Assembly (NCBI GenBank): GCA_025200525.1
Contig: CM045762.1
Coordinates: 89,532,717-89,596,716, forward strand
Length of the DNA: 64,000 nucleotides
Reading direction: 5' to 3'
DNA from: Camellia lanceoleosa
Taxonomy: Eukaryota; Streptophyta; Magnoliopsida; Ericales; Theaceae
Shown: positions 23,701 through 34,763 of the stretch, one piece after another
How the letters are laid out: each line of letters starts with the position of its first letter
How positions within the stretch are numbered: position 1 is the first letter of the stretch
The notes under the pieces: generated by a model
Told to the model about the DNA's origin: nothing
Database searches by the model: none
The model's input: the letters and a program-made list of their open reading frames with translations, nothing else
Position numbers and translations under genes: made by a program

Positions 23701-24323
23701 AGACTACGTGTCCTACTCTTGGTCAGTATGTCTTTGTGTGCTCATTTTCAACTTAATTTGTGTCTTGATGAATCAATGTTAGAGTGCGTGCTCAATTTCT
23801 AACTAAGGTGCCTTTGCGTTCACAATTATTCAATCGCCAAGTGTTCATGAAATTCAAGTGGCTAAGTCACATGCTCGAAATACAAATCTTGTGTAAGTAA
23901 GCTAAAGCGTGTGCCTAACCATGGCAAAGGTCGAGATTGCACGAAAGAGGCGAACAATAAAATACCACTGCATCATAGAAGAGGTGCTGCTCCGGCTCTC
24001 GTAAGAGAAGATCCCCGGGTGCTCGATCGTTAAAATCGGTAAAATGACGGAAAGTGGCTCGCGGAAGCCTATGAACCATGGAACATATCGTCGGGAAAGA
24101 AAAGGCGAACCCGTGAGAATACCATAAAGTCAAAATCATCTCCGCAGGAAAACCTCCGTCGTGAGGAAAATGACTGCCATTCGAGAAATCTGCGCAAGAG
24201 GAGCAAAAATGAGCAAAATGGGCCAAAATTGGAAAAAGTCAACAAAAGTCAACTCTCGGGAAATGAAAAAAGTCAACAAAAGTCAACCCAGGAAAATTTT
24301 CCAAATATTGAAACAAAATTACC
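20790..24323 (-). pseudogene. Antisense plant-mobile-domain gene of the inner element (frame-broken)
   Basis: The layout matches the outer copy. A non-coding first exon ends ACCACTTGAG|GTAATTTTG at 24323. A second exon near 24190-23930 holds FRHFTDFNDRAPGDLLLREP. A tandem array lies in the intron. The main exon, from about 23000 after TGCAG, contains the PMD signature as AERWDTTNSFHF near 22800-22850, then pieces down to about 20800. Small losses break the frame; for example the outer ALVERWWDTT region is shortened here. Family members MAIN and MAIL1 act in gene silencing in plants; the role of retroelement-borne copies is not established. Confidence 0.7.
23130..23690 (+). repeat. ~52-bp tandem array in the antisense PMD intron
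   Basis: Units with TGTGTTCTACTCAACATCGA followed by TTCAAATTGGGACCG repeat about eleven times with 45-60-bp spacing. The array holds the same position (intron of the antisense gene) as the ~65-bp array of the outer element, but the unit sequence is different. Confidence 0.85.
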
Positions 24324-24499
24324 TCAAGTGGTGAAAATGAGAAGAAGCCCCAAAGTCGAAATTTAGTCGCTTCAAAGTGCTTAAATCTGAAAGATTTGCG
24401 AAAACAACTAGCGTGGGAGGCCGAGGGGCCGTATAAAATCTGAATCTGAGAGAAAGTGGCCTAGAGAGCAAGAGGAAGAAGTTTGCAACTTTGGGTGTG

Positions 24500-24665
24500 A
24501 TTTGGAGGCAATGGAGGTGCATATATATAGAAAATGCCAAAATGACCATTTGCCCTGCTTTTAGGCGGTGGCGGCCACCACCTAACACAGCTGGCGACCC
24601 CTCCACTTTTGGCCTGGCCGATGGCCTCTCCTAGGGCAAAGGGCTGGCCGACCACCTTCCCCTCC
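24500..24665 (-). promoter_or_regulatory. Putative promoter of the inner antisense PMD gene
   Basis: The minus strand has CTATATATATGC at about 24519-24530. It lies ~200 bp upstream of the conserved splice donor at 24323. GGCCGACC, GGCCGATGG and GGTGGCGGCCACC-type palindromes lie just upstream at 24560-24655, matching the LTR promoter layout. Activity is inferred. Confidence 0.5.
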
Positions 24666-25548
24666 CTCCCTACCTCTCTGCAAATTTTGAGGAAAATCAG
24701 AGCTCCGGGACGAAAAAGTTGAAGAAAAATACACTACAGCGTGGTGCTCGTTGAAACTTTAATTGCAATTATTGACATGTGTCTCATCGTTATTCATCGA
24801 AATCGGAGTGTATCCATTTTAATCATGTCGTGACCTCCCCGGAATGTAAATCAGAGGCCGCGATCGGGTTGCCGTCGCCGGAATGCGCATTTTCCAGCTC
24901 GTTATTGTGCAACAACCGGGCATCCTGATTTGTGCTCATTTGTCATTATTTGGCTCCTAATTCGCATTCTCGTGATTGTTTTGCATTATCATGCATGATT
25001 TCTTGATATACCGAACTTTCTATGCTTGAGCGTGCGTTGTCGCGCATTACCTTTCCTCGCGTTACGTTGCATTCGTTCGCCGGCACTGTGTGTGTCGAAC
25101 TTTTGGAATCATAGGAATCACATAGAATATATGTTGTCGGCATATTGTTCTTGTTTCATTTCTCTATTTTGCAGGCACGATATTGTATGTACGGTTCATT
25201 TGAGGCTGGTGCGACCAGACGAATCGCGCAGGTATCGTATCTTCTCCGTGTGTGGCGCGACGAGGATTGAATGATTCTCCGCATTCCTAACTGTATGAAA
25301 TGTAGTTGTTTGCTTTGCATCCTTGCTTAAAACTGTTGCATCTATTTGTCAATACCTGCTTCATTACAGCTTGCTGCATTTGCATGATCATCTGGCTTCG
25401 CGCCTATCACTTTGCATTTGGCCCCTGCCTGCGGGCACATATCTCTGTTTATCTCGTATGTTTGTCTAAGTCTTCGGCCTTGTCAAAAATGGGTCGTCTC
25501 TGGGCTTTGACATTCACTCCCGTCACTTCTTGACTTCCGAGTTCTGTC
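24666..25548. other. Non-coding stretch before the inner 3' LTR
   Basis: No gene is supported. The segment GCAGGCACGATATTGTATGT near 25170 and TTGTCAAAAATGGGTCGTCT near 25475 also occur in the outer copy (about 33227 and 33577), confirming equivalent positions. Confidence 0.6.
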
Positions 25549-25561
25549 AAAGAGGGGCAAC
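25549..25561 (+). other. Polypurine tract of the inner element
   Basis: AAAGAGGGGCAAC directly precedes the TG of the 3' LTR; the outer copy has ACAGGGGCAAC at the same place. It is the expected primer site for plus-strand DNA. Confidence 0.7.
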
Positions 25562-28500
25562 TGTAGACACCCCATTTTTGACCGACCTTAAGACTCAGAC
25601 GTCGCTGATTGAGCACTCGGTGATGTTGCATACTGTGCTCGTTCCGAAGTCTCAGAGTCGTGGCCGCGCGCCCTGCCTCCGGACTTCCGAACCCTCTTCT
25701 CTACCTTGTCTCGGTTTGCGAACCAGACTCGTTTTTCTCTGTTTTCTTTCCCGAGGGAAGGGAGTGGTCTTGTAGACTATCTCCCGGTGGCCGTGAGCTA
25801 CTTTTCGTGGCCGTAGGCCATTTTGCCCGTTTCGGGGCCCGGTTCCCGGTTTTCGGGGCCGTTAGGCTGTGTGCCTCGGCTCGGGACCGCCCAACCATCT
25901 CCGACTTCTCCGGTTTTTGGCGGAGACCTCTGTTTTAGTGTTCCGAGGAACACTGGGGCCCCTGATGCCCACTTCGCAGCCGAACACCACTTCCGGTGCC
26001 CGGCGACCCATTTTCGGGACCCCGAACTGCGTGATTTGGGCCCCGAGCATTCATTTCACATCCGCTTTCTTCGGTTTCTGGCAGGAACCTCTGTTTTGTC
26101 ATTCCAGAGGACACTGGGGTCGCGGATACCCACTTCGCTGCCGAACACCACTTCCGGCACCCGCAGCCCATTTTCGGGATCCCGATTTGCTCGGTTTTGG
26201 CCCCGAACGTTCATTTCTCATTAGTTTTTGTTCAAACTTGGCAGGTACCTCTGTTTCAACATCAGGAAGATCACTGGGGGGTGAGAGGCCATCAATTATC
26301 CCAGATAACCAGTTTCGCTCCTCCGGAGCCCGTTTTGCTCACTTCCGGGCCAATGTTGAACACCTTGGGGGTATTTTCTTCCAACCAAAGTTACATATCT
26401 GTGATGAGGGGACCTGGGAGGACCCTACCAACTACTGGTCGGCCAGAAACTGTGAGTTTCATTTTTGGGCCTCTCCTTCAAGCTCTATGTTGTGACTCCT
26501 GCTTCAGTGTTGCCAATTTCCGGCCTTGGAACCTTGTTGCACACATCTAGGAGGGCACTTTGGTATGGTGGTCGGCCAGAAATTGTGCCTTTCATTTTTG
26601 GGCCTCTCCTTCAAGCTCTATGTTGTGGCTCCTGGTTCAGTGTTGCCAAATTCCGACCCTGGGGCCTTATTCTACACACATGGGAGGACACTTGTGTTTG
26701 GTGGTCGGCCAGAATTTTTGAAGTTGGTTTTTTTGAGGTGGCTGGCCGGCCATGGGAGGTGGCTGGCCGGCCATGGTGGGTGGCTGGCCGGCCACCTTGA
26801 GCAAACTCTGGCCGGCGGACTTACGCTCGGCTGTTCAATTTGTCAATTTGCTTTCAAAGTGTCTCCCTCATCCGGGGGACATTTCAGGAGGGAAAGATTG
26901 GATGCTTTCCCTCCCCTTTTACACCCCATTTTCTTGCCTATTTGAAGGCCCCTCCCCCTCCTTCTTCAAGGTTGGAAAAAATCTCTTCAAGAACACCAAG
27001 GCAAAAACCTCCATCTTCATAGCTAAAAACTCCAAAAAAGCTTCAAGTTCTTGCTTGATTCCTTCATCAACCCTAAGCCTCACCATTCCAACTTCGATTC
27101 CAGCAGCAAGGAAGTGGATTTCAGAGGTTGATAAGCCACAAATCCAAGCCAAGAAGCAAAGAAAGACAAGTCTTCAAGGGTAAGTATTCAAAACCAACTT
27201 TTAGGGCATTTTCTTGATCCTTTTCTATCCTTTAATTGGTTGAGAATTGAGGCTCAGACCCCTACTGCTTTTGTGCTTAAAATGAGCCCCTCTACAACTT
27301 TGTAGAAGGGCCCAACCTCATTTGGTGTTTGTATACACTAGTTCCTTCAATATTCCTCAAGTTGGTAACATTTTTGCATGCTAAAATTGACCTATTTGTG
27401 TTGGTTTTTGGGGGTCCGACCCCTACTGATTTTGTGCTTAAAATGAGCCCCTCTACAACATTGTAGATAGGCTCAACTTCATTTGGCCTTTGTATCTATC
27501 ACCTCCTTCAAATTTCATCAAGTGTGCCACTTTTTGCATGCAATTTTTGACCTATTTGTGTTTGGTTTTAGGACTTCGACCCCTACTGGTTTTAGTCTTA
27601 TTTTGACCCCCTTTACATGTTTCATGAAGAAGGTTTGGTCATTTGGTGTATAGATTGCATGTCTTAGGTTATACCCTCTTGTGGCTTCATTTTTGCCTTC
27701 TATTTCTAGCATATTTGTCTTATGATTTAGAGGCTTCCATCTTCTGCATATATGCTTATTTTTGGGCCCTCTTTCATGTTGTAGAAGAAAATTTTTCTAT
27801 TTGAATTTTCTATATACTACTTGCTTTGAAAATCCTCTCTTTTACCGTATTCTTGCGAGCTTTTGTTGCCATATCTATGCTTGCATTTTGGCCATGTTTA
27901 TTACTGAAAAAATGCCATATTTGGGACTGCCTTGCTACTGTTCTTGCTTCCATGATCATATTTTGCATGTATAGCATGGCTATAGGCCATTTCGGGGCTT
28001 AATTTCGCACTTTCGGGATGAATGCATGCTTCGGGTGTCGTTTCGATTTGTTTCGGGGCTGTTTTCCCCTTTATTTAGGTGCTGAAATTCCATTACCATG
28101 CTTTCATATCATTTCCCGTGCCATTTGTATCATTTTTGCATTGCCTCGGTTTGCGTGCCCGTGTGCACGCATTTCGAGGCACTTCGTTTTTATCCGACGG
28201 CAGCCTACGTGAGTGTGGTTGAGGCCCTCTCATGTTGGCGTAAGCCCAATTTGCATTTTCATGCTTGTATGCCATTGCCTCGGTTTGCGTGCCCGTGTGC
28301 ACGCATTTCGAGGCACTTCGTTTTTATCCGACGGCCTCCTATGTGAGTGAGCTGAGGCTCTCCCATGTTGGTGTAAGTCCATCCCGGCATTCCGTATGCC
28401 ATTTCATTGCGTTTCATCATCGCCTCGGTTTGCGGCGCTGTGGGCAGCGCTTGCACCGGTCTTATCCGATTTTCATTCTTTCATCATCGCCTCGAGTTGC

Positions 28501-30597
28501 GGCGCTGTGGGCACGCGCCCGGCACGCCGGTTTTATCCGACTTTCATCTTTATCATCGCCTCGATTTGCGGCGCTGTGGGCACGCGTTTGAGCACGCCAT
28601 CTTATCCGATTTTCATTCTTTCATCATCGCCTCGAGTTGCGGCGCTGTGGGCACGCACTTTGGCTGCCGGTTTTATCCGACTTTCATCTTTATCATCGCC
28701 TCGATTTGCGGCGCTGTGGGCACGCGTTTGGCTGCCATTTATCCGATTTTCATTCTTTCATCGCCGCCTCGATTTGCGGCGCTGTCGAGCGCGCTTTGGC
28801 TCTTATCCGATTTTCATTCTTTCATCATCGCCTCGATTTGCGGCGCTGTGGGCACGCGCCCGGCTGCCATTTATCCGATTTTCTCCTTTCATCATCGCCT
28901 CGATTTGCGGCGCTGTGGGCACGCGCGCCGCACTTCCTTTTATCCGATTTTCTCCTTTCATCATCGCCTCGATTTGCGCGCCTGTGGGCACGCATTTCGA
29001 GGCACTCCAGTTTTATCTGATCTCCATTTTGGTTTCGTCTCGGTTTGCGCGCCTGTGGGCACGCACTTCGAGGCACTTCGGTTTTATCCGATTTTCATCT
29101 TTCAGCATCACCTCGGTTTTGCGTGCGGTGGGCACGCATTTCAGCATCCCATTACGTAGCGTTCATGTGTATTCATCCCAATATTGAGTTGTACCGTCTG
29201 CTCCTCGGCCATCATGCATCGATGTGCGTGATTGGTGGCGCGAGATCGAGACATGCATATATTTGTGAAATACCTTGCTATGCCCTTTCTGCTCCCGTTG
29301 CGGCAAAAATGAAGAATTATCGACTTTTAGAATCGGCGCAATTAGAAAAGCGCAAGCGAGGCTAATCGGGGCATCGGTGGATTCTGCGCGGCGACCCGAC
29401 ATATACTATCCACGAAGCGGCGGGTCCTTGGCTTGCACGCCAGTCTCAATTCTTTAGTAATTAATTTGTTAATTAATTAGAATCTGTATTATTTCGGACT
29501 GTATATTCTTTTATTTGGGTCAGTATTATTATTTATTCGGACCCTCTGCGCGAGGGCATAAATGTAATAAGGGTGTGTGAGTGTGATGTATGTCTTCCAA
29601 CCCCCATTTCTTTCTCCCTTTTATTTATCCGCTTTGAATGGTTAGATATAGGGCATATTTCAATTAGCATACAGCATGACAGCATGTTTGCATCATTCAT
29701 CTGTATTGCATGCATCGGGCTCGGCGCATCATACAAACTGCATTTGTATCTCAATTCTAAGTTGAATACATGTTAGCCGTTGCATTTCATATGCCATCTC
29801 TAGAATAGCCGAGCCTGCTATAGTTGCATTTTTGCATGTGTTGCATTAGGCATTCTGTATATTTTAGGATCATGCATGATTTCTAATCAGCTTTTGTTTT
29901 GGCTTGGAGTACTCGGTAAGTGGTTATGCTTTAGCATCCTTGCATGCGTGTGAGTGTTGCCATGATAGCATGCTTGCCATGAGGCTAAATGCTTATGTGA
30001 TATAACTGCCTTGAATGCCTGTGGGTGGAGGTTGGGTTATTTGAATTGGAGCAATTCATCGATTGTTTGTTAAGCCCACTAGATTGTGGCAAAATCTGTA
30101 TTTTAAGCCTACCTGCGTGTAGCAAACCAACTTTCACAAACAAAGATGAAAAATTTTGATCCAATTCAAACGGCCCAGTCTATACTTGTCTGCTCCGAGA
30201 ATCACATAGTAATCCTAGGCTAATAATCGGAATAAGAACATACAATGTTTTTCAAAATCAGATATCATGATTAGTAGAGGCCGGTCTTCGACCGGGCGAG
30301 AGGGGGTGCTCACGATGTGACCTTCCCTAATCGTACCCAAGTTCCCGAGCCAACTTTGGTGATGACGGACACGGGGCCTTTTGGCACCGAGTCAGGGTTT
30401 CCTAAATTTCCCATTTTAAAATATTTAGGTGGCGACTCTGTTATCTGGCAAAGCAGTCCATGCTTGGCACTTCTTTTCAAAAAATCTGTTTTCCTTCAAA
30501 ACGATTTGCCGGATTTGGACTCTTTGGTTCGAGATTGAGAACCGCAACACAAAATCGAGTCCGAGCTGTAGCGAGGCCCCCCGCGGGCGTGGTTACA
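25562..30597 (+). repeat. 3' LTR of the inner element
   Basis: 5036 bp, starting TGTAGACACCCCATTTTTGACC and ending GTGGTTACA. It is co-linear with 5812-10724. It has three GGCCGGCC units (26738-26800) against two in the 5' LTR, and keeps words such as CGAGGCACTTCG that are shortened in the 5' LTR. The GC-rich array is at 28130-29140. Confidence 0.9.
28130..29140 (+). repeat. GC-rich ~68-bp tandem array inside the 3' LTR
   Basis: It is the counterpart of 8300-9290. Units carry TTGCGGCGCTGTGGGCACGC and TTATCCGATTTTCATTCTTT. The outermost units on both sides read GTGCCCGTGTGCACGCATTT, then CGAGGCACTTCG. Units of this kind, inverted, are at 51700-52320 in the solo LTR. Confidence 0.9.
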
Positions 30598-31640
30598 GCT
30601 GTGTTATAAACTGTGTGTTCAGATTGAGTAGTGTTATGAGCTGTGTGCAAATTGAAAAGAATGCTGTGTTATAAACTGTGTGTTCAAATTGAGCAGTGTT
30701 GTGAGTCGTGTGCAAATTGAACAGAAATGCTGTGTTATGGACTGTGTGTTCAGATTGAGCAGTATTATGAGACGTGCGAGAATTGAAAAGAACGTTGTGT
30801 TATGAACTGCGTGTTCAGATTGAGCAGTGTTATGAGCCGTGTGCAAATTGAAAAGAATGCTGTGTTATGAACTGTGTGTTCAGATTGAGCAGTGTTGTGA
30901 GCCGTGTGCAAATTGAACAGAAATGCTGTGTTATGGACTGTGTGTTCAGATTGAGCAGTATTATGAGCCATGTGCGAATTGAAAAGAACGCTGTGTTATG
31001 AACTGCATGTTCAGATTGAGCAGTGTTATGAGCCGTGTGCAAATTGAAAAGAAAACTGCATTATGAACTGTGTGTTCAGATTAAGCAAAACACTGTGCTA
31101 TGAACTGCGTGTTCAGATTGAGCAAAAACTTCGTTATGAACTGTGTGTTCAGATTGAGCAAAACACTGCGTGATGAACTGTGTGTTCAGATTGAGCAAAA
31201 ACTGCGTGATGAACTGTGTGTTCAGATTGAGCAAAAACTGCGTTATGAACTGGGTGTTCAGATTAAGCAAAACACTGCGTTATAAACTATGTGTTCAGAT
31301 TGAGCAAAAGCTGCGTTATAAACTGTGTGTTCAGATTGAGCAAAAATTGTGTTATGAACTGTGTGTTTAGATTGAGCAAAACACTGCGTTATGAACTGCG
31401 TGTTCAGATTGAGAAAAAATCGCGTTATGAATTGTGTGTTCAAATTGAGTAGAATACTGTAAAATGAGCTGTGTGCCCAAATGTGCTGCATCCCCAAAAT
31501 GTGCTGTGTGCCCAAAATGAGCTATGTGCCCAAATGAGCTGTGTGCCCAAAATGTGCTGCGTGCCCAAAATAAGCTTTGTGCCCAAATGTGCTGTGTGCC
31601 AAATGAACAGAATATTATGCTTTGAGCTGTGTGCCCAATG
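30598..31640 (+). repeat. ~65-bp and ~36-bp tandem array, right half
   Basis: It starts immediately after the inner 3' LTR with GCTGTGTTATAAACTGTGTG and continues the 5475-5811 array. To about 31080 the unit is ~65 bp. From 31100 to 31440 it shortens to ~36 bp (GTTATGAACTGTGTGTTCAG plus ATTGAGCAAAA). It then decays into GTGTGCCCAAAATG repeats to about 31640. Confidence 0.9.
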
Positions 31641-31829
31641 AATAGTGTCCTATGTCATGAGCTGCGTGCCAAGTGGACAAAATACTGTGTGCAAGTTATG
31701 TTCAGGACATGCAGAAGTACTGTGTATGTGAATGTGTTCAGAACGAGCAGATAGAATACATAGTGAAAGCATGAAATGTGCAAGAAATGCAAAATACTTC
31801 GCAGAGAATGCAAAAGTGAAGTATGTACC

Positions 31830-32197
31830 TCTCACGCATGATGAGATAGATGACACTTCAGCTCCCGTAGCAGTAAGTCTGCAGGGGCCCGTCGTGCGAA
31901 GTCGGTAAAATGATGGAAGGTGCAAGGAGGAAGGAGATGCTCTTGCGGGTGGTACCTCTTTGGGTCAAATGGCCATATCCTTGGTGGCAACGGTATGATG
32001 TCGGGCTCATCCTCTACTCTCGGGGAGCCTCCGCCATACGGAATATCATCGGCCATCTGAAGAAAGATGCAAAAATGAGCAAAACGAGCGAAATGAGTCA
32101 AAATTGCAAAAGTCAACAAAAGTCAACTCTCAGAAAGAGAAAAGTCAAGAAAAGTCAACACCCGAGAAAAGGTGCCAAAGTTCGAGAGAAACTTACC
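31830..32197 (-). pseudogene. Antisense PMD gene, 5' exons (outer element)
   Basis: On the minus strand, exon 1 (non-coding, from about 32390) ends CACTTGAG|GTAAGT at 32197, a near-perfect donor. Exon 2 begins TTCTTCAG|ATG at 32056 and encodes a start MADDIPYGGGSPRVEDEP, followed by HHFTDFARRAPADLLLRELK, to a donor near 31836-31829. These match exons of the inner copy. A TTTAAATGG box near 32403-32411 and GGTCGCCGACCACTTTGG at about 32475-32492 lie upstream. The next exon (5446) is now about 26 kb away because of the inserted element. Confidence 0.7.
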
Positions 32198-32825
32198 TCA
32201 AGTGGTGGAAATGGAGAAAGAAGCTCCGAAAACAAATTCTAATCGGTTCAAAACGAAGAGAATCGAAAGTTTTCGCGAAACAACTTCGCGTGGGGCATTG
32301 GAAAACGCGTATAAAGTGCAGATCTGAGAGAGAAAAGGGTCTAGGGATAGAGAGAAATGTATTTTGGCCTTGGAGGTGTGAGCAAAAGCGATTTGGAGCT
32401 ATCCATTTAAAGATCCGGCCTTGAAATGATAAAACTGCCCACAATTTTGCAAAGCGAATTGACCCGGCTTTTACGGTCGCCGACCACTTTGGTAGGCAAC
32501 AAGCTGATGCGCCATCGATATAATCGGGACCACCCTCCTGGGTGATCTTCAGAGCTCCATTGTTCTCCTTGTGTGTTTTGGTGATGATTGGAGCTCTTGT
32601 CTCTCGGGAAAGTGCAAGAAAAGTACAGCTTTTGGCACGAAATTGTCCCCACGGGAACTTCAATTCAAGTCTTCGATGCATGGCTCATCGTCACTTATCA
32701 AAGAGTGAGGTGTATCCTTTTTAAGTATGTTGTGACTCTTCTGAGAGGTAAATTGGAGGTTCTAGTTCTCGTTAAGGCTCATGTTTCTTTAACCGGCATT
32801 TTGTCTCAAAGCATGCTATTAAAGT

Positions 32826-33150
32826 TATATCACTCTCGCATTGTTATGCACACTTTCCTCTCTTGCATTTGTTATGCACACCACTTGTTGCTTTGTTATG
32901 CACTCACCACTTGTGTTGAGACGCTCGTTTTGCTTACATTATCGAAGTCATACCACTCTCGCATTATCATGCGTCTCGCATTGTCATGCGTTACACTTAG
33001 GTTGCATTGTCATGCACCCCTTTCGCTTGCATTGTTATGCACGCTACTTGCATTGTTATGCACGTTTCACTAGCATTGTCATGCACCCACACTTTGCTTG
33101 CGTTGTCACGTACTTTTCACATGCATTGCTATGCACTTTTCCATTGGCAT
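32826..33150 (+). repeat. Degenerate ~29-bp GCATTGTTATGCAC repeats
   Basis: GCATTGTTATGCAC or GCATTGTCATGCAC recurs about eleven times with 25-35-bp spacing. Each core is nearly self-complementary (GCAT...ATGC). No gene lies here. The flanks 32500-32825 and 33151-33644 show no feature I can support. Confidence 0.7.
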
Positions 33151-33644
33151 CATATGTGTCCACATTTGATAGAGCGTTGAACATGTGTTGCTAACTATAT
33201 TGTACCTATTAAGTTTCTTTCTTTTGCAGGCACGATGTTGTATGTACGATTCATTTGAGGCTGGTGCAACCAAACGATATTGTATGTATGGTTCATTTGA
33301 AGCTAGCGCGACCAGATGAACCAGATGGTATTGTATCTACTCTGCGTGAGACGTAGCGAGAATTGTATAATTCCCTTACATCCTTTCTGCATGTAATGTA
33401 GTTTGATTTGTATTCAATTGCTTAAACTGTTGCATTTATTGTGCATATTTGCTTCATTATAGCTTTCTTTGCATGATCATAAGTTATGTTCGGCTTTGTG
33501 CATGTCCTTTGCATTTTGCCCCTACCTACGGGCACATCTCTTTGTTATCTTGCCTGTTTGTCTAAGTCTTCAGCTTTGTCAAAAATGGGTCGTCTCTGGG
33601 CTTTGACATTCACTCCCGTCACTTATGACTTCCGAGTTCTGTCA

Positions 33645-33656
33645 AACAGGGGCAAC
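33645..33656 (+). other. Polypurine tract of the outer element
   Basis: ACAGGGGCAAC directly before TGTAGACACTCC, matching the inner copy's tract at 25549-25561. Confidence 0.65.
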
Positions 33657-34719
33657 TGTAGACACTCCATTTTGACCAACCTTAAGACTCAGACGTCATC
33701 GAATAAGCGCTCGGTGATAGTGCATGTTGTGCTCGTTTCAAGTTTTCGGAGTTTTGGCCGAGTGCCTTGTCTCCGGGCCTCTGAACTCTTTGTGCTTCGG
33801 ATCGGTTTGCGGACCAAGCCTTGTTTTTCTTGCCTGAGGAAGGAAAGGTCTTGTAAACCCGTTCTTGTGGTCGTAGACCACTTTTTGTGGTCGTAGGTTA
33901 CTTTTCCCATTTGGAGACTAGTTTCCGATTTTCGGAGCCTTCGGCCACGCACCTTGTCTCGAGACCGCTTAACGTTCTCCGTTTGGCGTGGTTTTTGAAC
34001 CACACCTTGCTTCCTTGGCCTAGAGGGCCACTGCGGTTTGGGAGACCATTTTTGTGGTCGTAACCCACTTTTGGTGCTTGTCAGCTAGTTTTTGAGGCTT
34101 TCGGCCGCGTGCTTTGTCTTCCGAACTTTCGTCTTGCATCCGTTTTGGTTTTTTTTGGTACAAACCTTGTTTTCCTTGTTTGGAAGGTGGTACAAGGGTG
34201 GGAGACCAGTTTCTCTCCCCGCAAACCACTTTTCCTCGCACCAGCCAGTTTTTTGGTTTGACAACTGGTCTCCTTGATCTTTGGACCATCAAAAGTGGTC
34301 AGCCACTACACCATTTGCTTGTTTTCATGCTCTGGACCTTCTCCTACCATGGCCGACCAGTTTATTTTCTGGGAGACCACTTGTGGTGGTCGGCCGACCA
34401 CTTATAGTAGCTGGCCGACCACTTCAAGTGGTCGGCTGCTTTTTGTCACCTTTTTGGAGATATTTTTAGCCAGCTCGTACAACTGGAGAGCATTGCCTTG
34501 AGCCTTAGCTTCTTCAAGAAACTTGTGCTTTTGTTCTCTATAAGAGGGAGGCTCCCCCTCCCTCATTCAGGTTCAGAATTTGGTGGTTTGAGATATAGAT
34601 ACACATATATCTCTATATCTCTCTTTTGGTCTCACATTTGTGCCTTAAAGTGTCATTTTGTCTCACTTTTGTACACAAACACACACTCAAATAGAGATGT
34701 TAAAGCATGATGCATGTTA
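33657..34719 (+). repeat. Truncated 3' LTR of the outer element
   Basis: It begins TGTAGACACTCCATTTTGACC and follows the inner LTRs loosely through U3, then stops at about 34719. It is much more diverged from the inner LTRs than they are from each other, so it is an older or distinct subfamily copy. Confidence 0.75.
34288..34546 (+). promoter_or_regulatory. U3 palindrome cluster and TATA box of the outer LTR
   Basis: GTGGTCGGCCGACCAC, a perfect 16-bp palindrome, is at 34386-34401, with related GGCCGACC copies at 34358, 34413 and 34430. CTCTATAAGAG is at 34536-34546, about 105 bp downstream. This is the clearest example of the module. Promoter function is inferred from LTR position. Confidence 0.6.
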
Positions 34720-34763
34720 GGCTTCGGTCCTTGCGCCTTCCATCTTCGCAATGACCTTCGCCC

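Larger units (their letters stand above)
5812..30597 (+). mobile_element. Complete inner Tat/Ogre-like gypsy retrotransposon (~24.8 kb)
   Basis: It is bounded by two direct repeats of about 5 kb (5812-10724 and 25562-30597), both starting TG; the right one ends TTACA. Between them are a primer binding site, leader, gag, protease, candidate intron, reverse transcriptase, RNase H, second RNase H, integrase, antisense genes, a tandem array and a polypurine tract, in that order. Total length and LTR length match what is known of Ogre elements (up to about 25 kb, LTRs 5-6 kb). No clean 5-bp target duplication is seen: the left flank is AATAT and the right is GCTGT, in repetitive DNA. Many small indels disrupt gag-pol. 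Confidence 0.9.
30598..34719 (+). mobile_element. Outer giant Tat/Ogre-like gypsy element, part B
   Basis: It continues 1-5811: rest of the array, 5' exons of the antisense PMD gene (31830-32197), non-coding sequence, polypurine tract and the first ~1.06 kb of the 3' LTR (33657 on). It is cut off near 34719, where sequence of a different element begins. Confidence 0.8.

Noticed and set aside
30634..31515. Serial minus-strand frames with HTAHNTAQSEHTVHN-like repeats
   Set aside because: They are translations of the ~65/36-bp tandem array and have no other support.
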